From assembly GCA_023974075.1 (NCBI GenBank), contig CM043798.1:6918173-6982172 (forward strand): a DNA stretch of 64,000 nucleotides. The letters run 5' to 3'. The notes under the pieces were generated by a model. The model saw only the letters and a program-made list of their open reading frames with translations, searched no databases and was not told the origin of the DNA. Of this stretch, positions 59,701 through 64,000 are shown one piece after another. The translations under genes and the position numbers were made by a program. Position 1 is the stretch's first letter; each line of letters starts with the position of its first letter. Origin of the DNA: Chaenocephalus aceratus (Eukaryota; Chordata; Actinopteri; Perciformes; Channichthyidae).

Positions 59701-62700
59701 CCCTTGAATAGAGTGTCCTTTGCAACGTTTTGATTACAAGAAAGATCAGACCAGTTGATGTCCAAATTGACAACGTGTAGGAAGTCATTCTTTCTCCCTC
59801 TCTGGGCTCACCTGCATCTCTTTGACACTCACCCTGACTCTCTGTTCCCTCTCAGGTATCTGAGTTATGGCTCAGGCCCCAAGAGGTTTCCTCTGGCAGA
59901 TGTCCTCCAGTATGCCATGGAGTTTGCCTCCAGTAAGCCTGTGTGCACCTCCCCAGTGGAAGACATTGACACATCAGCTCCCCCTGGTGGTACAACAGGA
60001 CAACAGCTGCCCTCACAAAGGCAGGTTCCATAAAAGATATCCTGCTGTATGTTATCAGTGCTTTCCCTCCTTCCACCACTCGCTGTGTTTCAGGAGCAGG
60101 AAGCATGGGGGTGCAAAGTCAAGCAATGGGAAGAATCAGTGGAAATGAATTCCACAAGCATCTCATATTCTCTTTTACTAGTAATCATCAGAATGAGAAT
60201 CAAAATTGGAATTTTATTTAGTGTATAATGGTCTGTATATAAACACAGTTGGAGGAATTAGATTGTAAAGAAGAAGCAAACTATTAAAACTACTTTAAAA
60301 TAAAAAAGCAAGTATACAGATAATATGAAAAATGTATATGAAAAATGACATATGTGCATTATATTACAATTGATAGAGCTGTGTAATTTAAAAAAAGATC
60401 ATAAGGAACAGAAATGAGCAAAATATAAAGTAGAATTTTATTTTTTTATTTATGTATCGTTTTGTAATGGCGCTTTGAGTGTTCCTAATATTATGTTATA
60501 GTTTAGCTTTAAACAAAAAAACAAACAACCAATTCTCAAATGTTCCTATATAAAATATTCATATTTATTTATTATTCACACCGGAGTACCATCCATCCAT
60601 CTTCTCCCGCTTATCCGTGGTCGGGTCGCGGGGGTAGTAGTTCCAGCAGAGAGCCCCAAACTTCCTTTTCCCTGGCGACATCAACCAGCTCTGACTGGGG
60701 GATCCCAAGGCGCTCCCAAGGCGCTCCCAAGGCGCTCCCAAGGCGCTCCCAAGGCGCTCCCAAGGCGCTCCCAAGGCGCTCCCAAGGCGCTCCCAAGGCG
60801 CTCCCAAGGCGCTCCCAAGGCGCTCCCAAGGCGCTCCTAAGGCGCTCCCACGGCACTCCCAGGCCAGCGAAGAGATATAATCCCTCCGCCTGGCTCCTTT
60901 CGACGCGAAGGAGGAGCGGCTCAACTCCGAGTCCCTCCCTGATGACCGAACTTCTCACCTTATCTCTAAGGGAGACACCAGCCACCCTGCGGAGGAAACC
61001 CATCTCGGCCGCTTGTATCTGCGATCTCGTTCTTTCGGTCATGACCCATCCTTGATGACCACAGGTGAGGGTAGGAACGAAAATGGCCCGGTAGACAGAG
61101 AGCTTTGCCTTCTGGCTCAGCTCCCTTTTCGTCACAACGGTGCGGTAAAGCGACTGCAGTACCGCTCCCGCTGCTCCGACTCTCCGGCCCATCTCACGCT
61201 CCATTGTTCCCTCACTCGAGAACAAGACCCCGAGATACTTGAACTCCTTCACTTGGGGTAAGGACTCATTCCCTACTTGGAGTGGACAGTCCATCGGTTT
61301 CCTGCTGAGAACCATGGCCTCAGATTTGGAGGTGCTGATCCTCATCCCAGCCGTTTCACACTCGGTTGCGAACCGATCCAGTGAGTGCTGAAGGTCGCAG
61401 ACCGATGAAGCCATCAGAACCACATCATCTGCAAAAAGCAGTGGTGCAATCCTTAGTCCACCGAACTGCAGACCCCCTCCCCCACGACTACGCCTCGAAA
61501 TCCGATCCATGTATATTACAAACAGGATTGGTGACAAAGCGCAGCACTGGCGGAGGCCAACCCTCCCGGAAATGGGTCCGACTTCCTGCCGAGGACCCGG
61601 ACACAGCTCTCGCTTTGGGAGTACAGAGATTGGATGGCCCTGAGTAGAGACCCCCATACTCCCGCAGCACCTCCCACAGTAACTCCCTGGGAACTCGGTC
61701 ATACGCCTTCTCCAAGTCTACAAAACACATGTAGACCGGATAAGCGTACTCCCAGGCCCCCTCCAGGATCCTTGCGAGAGTAAAAAGCTGATCCGTCACC
61801 GGAGTACTTTTCCCAGAAATAGTTCCGATAGTTCCTGGAATGTTGCGTTCACACCAAAAATATCTTTTTTTTCTGGAACCTTTTCACCCCTTTTTAGTCC
61901 CTGCTAGAGAGCAGGGACTTTCATGAGAGAAAAAGGTTCCAATTTCTATTGGCTGGGCGAATTGCAAACCACGCCCCGTAAAACTCTGAAAAGCTTTTGT
62001 GAAGCCGCCATTTTATTTCCTTGCATTAGCATTATTAGCATTAGCCCAGCGCACCAACGGAGAGAGACTAACTAATGGCAACACAAAATAAAACGTGGGA
62101 TCGGTGGAGTGATGAGGAGGTGTCGGTGCTTCTGGCGATTTACCCGGGGATTCGGGTGGCGATTTACTGCCACCCAAAGTCCCGGACTCCGGGGGGCTCC
62201 GGGACTTCGGGTGGCAGTATACGCTGTGAAGTAAACCCAAAGCAGAAGAAGAAGTGACGTCAGCGGCTTCATTTGCGTAATCCTCCCTCAGGGACTTATT
62301 CCGGTGTGAACGCGATTTACTAGATGGTTCCGGGGAATTAAAAGTTCCGCGAACTATTCCTGGGAAAAGTACTTGGTGTGAAAGCGCCTATTGGGGCCGA
62401 AAGTTTTGGTATATTGGCAGACCCTTTATAATGATGCTTTTAAAATTGTTTCTGACATACCCTTACCTTCTCCCTGCAGCACAACAGAGCAGGACTCCTT
62501 GCCGGCTGCAGAGAGCTCAGGCCCTGCCTCTGCTCCCACCACAGCTCCCACTGCAGCCCAGCAGCACAGGATACCCATCCATAAGCCCTTTACCCAGTCC
62601 CGGTTACCCCCCGACCTCCCCATGCACCCTGCTCCGAGGCACATCTCTGATGAAGAGCTGAGGGTGCTCGAGGGCTGCTTGCACCGTTGGAGGAGTGAAG

Positions 62701-63204
62701 TGGAGAATGACACTCGTGGTAGGTCCTTCATCATGAATGACGTGTTCCTCTGTTAAAGCAGAACGCATCTTACTAAGATATGTTGTTCATTTCTTCCTCC
62801 CAGATCTGCAGGGCAGCATAAACAGAATCCACAGAACTGTTGAGCTAATGTACTCTGACAAATCAATGATGCAGGTGAGCAGCACTTTTCTATAATCAGC
62901 CATATTTGCAATATACAGTATATCCCCATCAACTGCTTGTTATCAGCTTTTTTAATGTCCTGTCTCTTGTTCCAGGTTCCATACCGGCTCCATGCAGTGC
63001 TTGTCCATGAAGGCCAGGCCAATGCAGGCCACTACTGGGCTTACATCTACGACCCCCATCAGCGCTGCTGGATGAAGTACAACGACATCTCCGTCACCAA
63101 GTCTTCCTGGGAGGAGCTGGTCAGGGACTCCTTTGGAGGCTACCGCAACGCCAGTGCCTACTGTCTGATGTACATCAACGACAAGAAGCCCTTCCTCATA
63201 GAAG
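32299..63204 (+). CDS. usp25: Ubiquitin carboxyl-terminal hydrolase 25, exons 1-16 (3' end outside window)
   Basis: A cytosolic cysteine protease that removes ubiquitin from proteins. In mammals it is known to act on ERAD substrates, TRAF proteins and tankyrases. Sixteen exons (listed separately) give about 669 codons. In order: [10 protein letters not shown] start, UBA-like region (about 15-65), SUMO-interacting VIDLT (90-94), UIMs (about 97-140), and USP domain from [11 protein letters not shown] (catalytic Cys177) to NAGHYWAYI (His612). The start lies in a strong context (TCCGCCATGA) and matches the vertebrate USP25 N-terminus. [20 protein letters not shown] and the whole exon layout favour USP25 over its paralogue USP28. 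All but one inferred intron are GT-AG. About 380 C-terminal residues are beyond the window. Confidence 0.96.
33297..33485. repeat. Dispersed fish repeat (SINE/L2-tail like)
   Basis: TTTAGCTGACCCTTTTATCCAAAGCGACTTAC is a common fish repeat core, followed by TCTTGCCCAAGGACAC and a CTGAGCCACAGC-type end. Confidence 0.6.
34314..35571. mobile_element. Composite hAT elements
   Basis: A CAGTGTTTCCGCC left end lies at 34,314. The right end CCCGATGGCCAGTCCGGGCCTG (ending 35,571) is the terminus of the hAT family seen whole at 17,291. The interior shares TTTACATAAATGGTGACCAAAC with elements at 41,347-42,731 and, reversed, 56,721-57,341. More than one element is mixed. Confidence 0.55.
35583..36222. 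mobile_element. MITE plus hAT terminus
   Basis: Begins with GCTGCGTTTCCATTACAG (a fish MITE theme). It ends with TACCGGTATCGATAAAATCC and GATACCCATCCCTA, a hAT right end. Limits are approximate. Confidence 0.45.
36428..37545. mobile_element. MITE with TTTCACACCA ends
   Basis: The left CCCCTTTCACACCAACGCG and right CGCTGGTGTGAAAGCCGC are imperfect inverted repeats. Subterminal CAGCTCTGGAGC/AGCTCCGG text occurs on both sides. No transposase. It ends about 50 bases before exon 2. Confidence 0.6.
37596..37673 (+). CDS. usp25: usp25 exon 2
   Basis: 26 codons, [20 protein letters not shown] and on, phase 0 at both ends, acceptor TTCAATAG, donor GTAAAG. Start of the UBA-like region. Confidence 0.95.
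38004..38348. mobile_element. TTAA-type MITE in intron 2
   Basis: The left AAGTGGGGTAGGTAAGTTTC and the right in reverse AGGTGGGGTAGGTAAGTTTG match for about 35 bp (including AAACCGGCTCGAG) and lie between TTAA at 38,000-38,003 and 38,349-38,352. This is the target duplication of piggyBac or Kolobok elements. A worn relative lies at about 45,515-45,555. Confidence 0.85.
38586..38730 (+). CDS. usp25: usp25 exon 3
   Basis: 145 bases: [20 protein letters not shown], then YYQT and [12 protein letters not shown]. It finishes the UBA-like region. Acceptor TTGCCGCAG, donor GTGAGC. One base of the next codon (Asn) is left at the end. Confidence 0.95.
39189..40436 (+). mobile_element. Inner TTAA-type element carrying an ORF
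   Basis: Inverted ends AGGGATAGTGGAAAT lie between TTAA at 39,185-39,188 and 40,437-40,440. It sits inside the outer TTAA element and contains an open frame with a P2X7-tail-like N-terminus. piggyBac and Kolobok both use TTAA; I cannot choose from what remains. Confidence 0.85.
39419..39733 (+). CDS. Acidic ORF resembling N-terminus of P2X7-tail-like proteins
   Basis: 104 codons from [10 protein letters not shown], strongly acidic with serine-rich clusters. It contains the repeated theme [16 protein letters not shown] and later [12 protein letters not shown], with a donor-like GTAGGT directly after the Trp codon start. Fish and invertebrate genomes have many genes with a (Y)MFEPE-type motif followed by an NxDWC zinc domain like the intracellular tail of P2X7. 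This ORF looks like the first exon of such a gene, carried by a transposon. The zinc domain itself is not seen in the element. Start chosen as the first ATG. Function unknown. Confidence 0.45.
   Translation: MQNERGRANIPDKEEGLFEVSSDDSESETSSRLSCENVVLGTESESGSVSDDGENIEPDDGPLRPYLFEPEPEEMELVHGMGNGEDDQDQAPDDAPLRTNNLDW
41347..42731 (-). mobile_element. hAT element, CAGGGGTGCACAT ends
   Basis: The left CAGGGGTGCACAT and right ATGTGCAGCCCTG are inverted repeats flanked by the exact 8-bp duplication GTTATAAG (41,339-41,346 and 42,732-42,739). The minus-strand frame at 41,606-41,821 ends with an [15 protein letters not shown] stretch resembling a hAT transposase C-terminus. Confidence 0.88.
41481..41580 (+). 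repeat. 25-bp minisatellite, 4 units
   Basis: Four near-identical units of GAACACACATGCAGAGGTGA plus ACACA, inside the hAT element. Confidence 0.92.
42757..43016. repeat. Dispersed fish repeat (TTGCCCAAGG type)
   Basis: Starts ACTTATATAGCCCTTTATCC, then CATTCACCCATTCACAC, TCTTGCCCAAGGATACATCG, GGATTGAACCCACAACCTTC and a CAGCCACAG end. This is a very common teleost interspersed repeat. No coding function. Confidence 0.7.
43707..43830 (+). CDS. usp25: usp25 exon 4
   Basis: 124 bases encoding [20 protein letters not shown], then EESSRAF and [10 protein letters not shown]. It contains the SUMO-interacting motif, UIM1 and the start of UIM2. Acceptor ATGTGCAG, donor GTGAGT, leaves two bases of an Arg codon. 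Confidence 0.95.
43831..45154 (+). other. usp25 intron 4
   Basis: 1.3 kb of AT-rich sequence. No repeat or element recognised. Confidence 0.8.
45155..45317 (+). CDS. usp25: usp25 exon 5 (catalytic Cys box)
   Basis: 163 bases: [20 protein letters not shown], then DRKRVD and [16 protein letters not shown]. Cys177 in NTCW is the active-site nucleophile. Donor GTGGGA, phase 0, followed by a CA-rich stretch in the intron. Confidence 0.96.
45318..46426 (+). other. usp25 intron 5
   Basis: 1.1 kb. It has a worn fragment of the TTAA MITE family (CTACCCCACCTTTAA near 45,540) and otherwise nothing recognised. Confidence 0.75.
46427..46513 (+). CDS. usp25: usp25 exon 6
   Basis: 29 codons [20 protein letters not shown] and on to LPRTQK, phase 0. 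Acceptor CAACCTCAAG has a weak pyrimidine tract. Donor GTAAGA is followed at 46,521 by 22 Cs. Confidence 0.95.
46521..46542 (+). repeat. Poly(C) tract beside exon 6 donor
   Basis: 22 consecutive Cs begin eight bases into intron 6 and are followed by AGGTCC. Confidence 0.9.
46543..47353 (+). other. usp25 intron 6 remainder
   Basis: No element or gene recognised. Confidence 0.7.
47354..47491 (+). CDS. usp25: usp25 exon 7
   Basis: 46 codons [20 protein letters not shown], then [20 protein letters not shown]. Part of the USP fold between Cys box and QQDV motif. Acceptor GTGAGCAG, donor GTATGT, phase 0. Confidence 0.96.
47674..48085. mobile_element. Degenerate TTAA-type MITE in intron 7
   Basis: TTAACCTATCATGCTTTTCGAG resembles the end of the element at 38,784. 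Inside are GGGCGGGACATATCTAATCGG and other fish MITE text, and the far end has AAAATGAGCATTACAGC. Eroded, limits approximate. Confidence 0.5.
48166..48187 (+). repeat. AT microsatellite
   Basis: About ten AT units in intron 7. Confidence 0.85.
48915..48991 (+). CDS. usp25: usp25 exon 8
   Basis: [20 protein letters not shown], then KAEED, 77 bases. With the end of exon 7 it forms the QQDVSEF box of USPs. Acceptor CTCAACAG, donor GTAACC. Confidence 0.96.
49139..49212 (+). CDS. usp25: usp25 exon 9
   Basis: [20 protein letters not shown], then GVLE, 74 bases. Acceptor TGCTTTCAG, donor GTGAGA, leaves one base of a Gly codon. Confidence 0.96.
49713..49768 (+). repeat. GA-rich microsatellite before LINE
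   Basis: Runs of GA and GGGA units. A second GA run follows the LINE's 3' end at 56,689. Confidence 0.85.
50467..50514 (+). repeat. 12-bp coding repeat, 4 units
   Basis: CCCTCTGATGTC repeated four times (last unit variant), encoding Pro-Ser-Asp-Val repeats within LINE ORF1. Confidence 0.9.
51401..52518. mobile_element. Harbinger-type non-autonomous element in LINE ORF1
   Basis: The ends GGGCCTCATTTATAAA and TTATAAATGAGGCCC are inverted, with the 3-bp duplication CAG at 51,398-51,400 and 52,519-52,521. The subterminal GGCGTACGCCAG/CTACGCACGGCG text is also mirrored. A CWG/TWA 3-bp duplication is typical of PIF/Harbinger. Removing it makes ORF1 continuous. No transposase inside. Confidence 0.85.
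53157..56418 (+). pseudogene. LINE ORF2: APE endonuclease and reverse transcriptase
   Basis: The endonuclease blocks are [31 protein letters not shown] and [12 protein letters not shown] blocks are [37 protein letters not shown] (near 55,290), and INLTLYGSEVW-like text at 55,670 ([11 protein letters not shown]). The end has a zinc-knuckle pattern CGHC, then EMHFLLKC. At least six frameshifts or stops separate these pieces (near 53,400, 54,310, 54,860, 55,100, 55,450). It would make nicks and copy RNA if intact. Confidence 0.85.
56432..56520 (+). repeat. CA dinucleotide microsatellite, about 44 units
   Basis: Uninterrupted AC run in the LINE 3' untranslated region, right after the ORF2 stop. 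Confidence 0.97.
56689..56720 (+). repeat. GA microsatellite after LINE
   Basis: Perfect GA run starting at the end of the ATTGA tail of the LINE. Confidence 0.9.
56721..57341 (-). mobile_element. hAT fragment (third copy of shared interior)
   Basis: CTCAAACGTTTTGGTCACCA and GGGGGAGCATGCCCCCGGAC are reverse-strand versions of sequence near 35,075/42,050 and 28,695/34,630. It ends with CTGGCGCCGCCACTG, a hAT-type terminus. Confidence 0.65.
57347..57422 (-). mobile_element. hAT terminus, CAGTGGTTCTCAAAC
   Basis: In reverse this reads CAGTGGTTCTCAAACTTTTT then CTGTCAGGCCCCCC, a common fish and vertebrate hAT end. Only the end is present. Confidence 0.6.
57680..57831 (+). CDS. usp25: usp25 exon 10
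   Basis: 152 bases: [20 protein letters not shown], then [19 protein letters not shown]. Acceptor ATTCCACAG, donor GTCAGT, phase 0. Part of the USP fingers/palm region. Confidence 0.96.
57832..58682 (+). other. usp25 intron 10
   Basis: Nothing recognised. A short palindromic repeat of the exon-adjacent text CCATGGGGCA/ATTCCATGGGG occurs at about 57,868-57,902. Confidence 0.7.
58683..58810 (+). CDS. usp25: usp25 exon 11
   Basis: 128 bases: [20 protein letters not shown], then [17 protein letters not shown]. Acceptor TTCTTTCAG, donor GTACGA. Two bases of an Arg codon carry over. The following intron is only 87 bases. Confidence 0.96.
58898..58993 (+). CDS. usp25: usp25 exon 12
   Basis: 96 bases: [20 protein letters not shown], then [11 protein letters not shown]. 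This is the helical insertion seen in the USP25/USP28 catalytic domain, which drives oligomerisation in mammals. Acceptor TTTGTCAG, donor GTACTT. Confidence 0.95.
58994..59855 (+). other. usp25 intron 12
   Basis: 0.86 kb with a C/T-rich stretch near 59,470-59,560. No element recognised. Confidence 0.7.
59856..60020 (+). CDS. usp25: usp25 exon 13 (GC donor)
   Basis: 165 bases: [20 protein letters not shown], then [18 protein letters not shown], ending QLPSQ plus AG. The end is set by frame: exon 14 needs two bases left over to read STTEQ as in mammals. AAAG followed by GCAGGT at 60,021 fits a GC-type donor. The GT four bases later (60,025) would shift the frame. Confidence 0.8.
60611..61796 (-). 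pseudogene. RTE/Rex3-like RT, C-terminal two thirds
   Basis: It starts [19 protein letters not shown] (61,799 region) with [17 protein letters not shown], then shifts frame near 61,640. RT blocks [20 protein letters not shown] and [10 protein letters not shown] (intact catalytic Asp pair) follow, then [14 protein letters not shown] and a C-terminal [20 protein letters not shown]. The 3' end is rewritten by 11-bp repeats. Typical of fish Rex3/RTE proteins. Not active here. Confidence 0.85.
60704..60860 (+). repeat. 11-bp minisatellite CCCAAGGCGCT, about 13 units
   Basis: Near-perfect 11-bp units. Three units make 33 bases, so the minus-strand RT frame stays open and encodes a repeating [11 protein letters not shown] pattern derived from the family's normal AWERLG C-terminal motif. 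The last units have single changes. Confidence 0.93.
62075..62146 (+). pseudogene. SANT/Myb-like fragment in MITE
   Basis: [20 protein letters not shown] and a few more codons resemble the start of Myb/SANT-like proteins encoded by Harbinger-type elements. The remainder is replaced by a GGGGATTCGGGTGGC-type repeat. Confidence 0.45.
62480..62718 (+). CDS. usp25: usp25 exon 14
   Basis: 239 bases: [11 protein letters not shown], a Pro/Ala/Thr-rich linker, [20 protein letters not shown] and [20 protein letters not shown]. Acceptor TCCCTGCAG, donor GTAGGT, one base of an Asp codon left. The linker is shorter or different from mammalian USP25, as expected for a loop. Confidence 0.93.
62804..62874 (+). 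CDS. usp25: usp25 exon 15
   Basis: 71 bases: [20 protein letters not shown] and MMQ. Acceptor CTCCCAG, donor GTGAGC, phase 0. The preceding intron is 85 bases. Confidence 0.95.
62976..63204 (+). CDS. usp25: usp25 exon 16 (catalytic His box)
   Basis: 229 bases: [37 protein letters not shown] and [14 protein letters not shown]. His612 (NAGHYW) completes the catalytic pair with Cys177, and the Asp in KYND is the likely third residue. Donor GTACAC, one base left over. The next exon lies beyond the window. Confidence 0.96.
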
Positions 63205-64000
63205 GTACACAGGGACCACGCTTTTGCCAGCAGTGGGGATCATTTGGAGGCTATCGTTGTTTGCCTCTGTTCATAATTCAGATATTATTGTGACATAAAC
63301 AGATATTAGCTTTCTATTAGACCCCGGTAATTATACAGCCTTACCCCTGAGCTTTTTGTTCATTTAACACTTATCTAATATATCACTTTAAAAAAAGTTT
63401 TGAAGCTGAAGCCATATCTCCTCTTGGACAGATTGTAGTGATTTGGCCACTTAAGACCTGCTGTTGAAGTGAAAATGACAAAATAGAACAAGAACAAGAA
63501 CAATTGAGTTCTTTTTTTCTATAATTGTCTTTCAACGTTGTAAGACACACTGGAGACAACAACAAGAAACATACATGTCAACAATGTCAAAAATAATAAT
63601 ACAATTCAAAAGATATCAACTGACACGTAAGCACTTTGAATAGTTACCTTTGTAACATTATTAACACAAATACAGCAATACATTTAAATATATACAACAA
63701 ATGATATAATGTATGAATAAATAAAGAGCATAGGTTTGAGTTTTAAGTCGCTCGATAACAAAAGCGCTTTTATTTCTAGTATTCTAAGTGTAGCACTGAA
63801 AATAAGTAGACATTTCTGTTCAAATTATTTCTACAAAGATTATTTGGCATTATTATTATTACATTATGGCGCATTTCCACTACACCGCGGTATAAGCGTG
63901 CCGTGCCCGTTTTTGTTGCGTTTCCACTAGGCGTAGTTCTGGCTAGCAGGTACTTTTTCACAGTTTTTCTGGCTCTCCAAAATCGAGGTTCTTTCCGGGC
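63205..64000 (+). other. usp25 intron 16 (partial)
   Basis: AT-rich. From about 63,868 the sequence GCGCATTTCCACTACACCGC, then GTTGCGTTTCCACTAG, looks like the left end of a MITE cut by the window edge. Confidence 0.55.

Larger units (their letters stand above)
60590..61796 (-). mobile_element. RTE/Rex3-like LINE, 5' truncated
   Basis: Flanked by the exact 11-bp duplication CACCGGAGTAC (60,579-60,589 and 61,797-61,807). The 3' tail is GATGGATGG on the minus strand. It contains the last part of the RT protein and lacks the endonuclease. Confidence 0.88.
60574..62394. mobile_element. MITE with TTCACACC ends, split by RTE LINE
   Basis: The right part in reverse (GGCGCTTTCACACCAAGTAC then TTTTCCCAGGAATAGTTCG) matches the left part, which is divided at 60,589/61,797 by the LINE. 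It carries a short SANT-like frame at 62,075. Left limit approximate. Confidence 0.6.

Noticed and set aside
60021..60024. GT donor at 60,025 for usp25 exon 13
   Set aside because: It would put exon 14 in the wrong frame and lose the conserved STTEQ to IHKPFTQ text.
60540..61055. Plus-strand ORF with Pro-Lys-Ala-Leu repeats
   Set aside because: It is the opposite-strand reading of the 11-bp repeat inside the RTE element.
1..64000. CRISPR arrays, tRNA or rRNA genes
   Set aside because: The tandem repeats seen are microsatellites or minisatellites without unique spacers, and no tRNA-like cloverleaf or rRNA core was recognised by eye.

Overview
The window is vertebrate nuclear DNA, almost certainly from a ray-finned (teleost) fish. 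It holds a split gene with GT-AG introns whose protein is plainly ubiquitin carboxyl-terminal hydrolase 25 (USP25). The surrounding repeats are typical of fish: L2 and RTE/Rex3-like LINEs, another LINE with an esterase-type ORF1, a GMR1-like Ty3/gypsy element, and many hAT, TTAA-type and Harbinger-type DNA transposons. I see no bacterial-type operons, CRISPR arrays, tRNA or rRNA genes. The species cannot be named from the sequence.

Layout. Positions 1-32,298 are intergenic and repeat-rich. They contain an L2 LINE on the minus strand (4,309-8,225) carrying an 83-bp piece of its own family, a 78-bp inverted repeat pair (11,308/13,410), and an 11-kb GMR1-like LTR retrotransposon on the minus strand (13,980-25,129) with a 5-bp target duplication. 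Several DNA transposons are nested up to four deep inside the LTR element, and several MITEs and hAT derivatives follow it. Outside transposons I support no host gene here; a 40-residue membrane-like open segment at 161-285 is only a weak exon candidate.

Positions 32,299-63,204 hold exons 1-16 of usp25 on the plus strand, about 669 codons of a protein that is roughly 1,050 residues in other vertebrates. They include the N-terminal UBA-like region, the SUMO-interacting motif, two UIMs and the whole USP catalytic domain (Cys and His boxes intact). The remaining 3' exons lie beyond the window. The introns are packed with transposons. Intron 3 has one TTAA element inside another. Intron 9 has a 6.9-kb LINE split by a Harbinger-type element. 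Intron 13 has a Rex3/RTE-like LINE inside a MITE and appears to use a GC-AG splice pair.

The single host gene is a cytosolic deubiquitinase. Everything else is mobile DNA in varying decay. The most unusual items are the GMR1-like element (integrase upstream of RNase H, SCAN-like Gag, tRNA-Pro-type primer site, 50-bp-periodic E-box palindromes in the LTRs), the P2X7-tail-like open frame inside a TTAA element, the SGNH-esterase ORF1, and an 11-bp repeat expanded in the coding sequence of the RTE element. I found no convincing previously undescribed multi-gene system.
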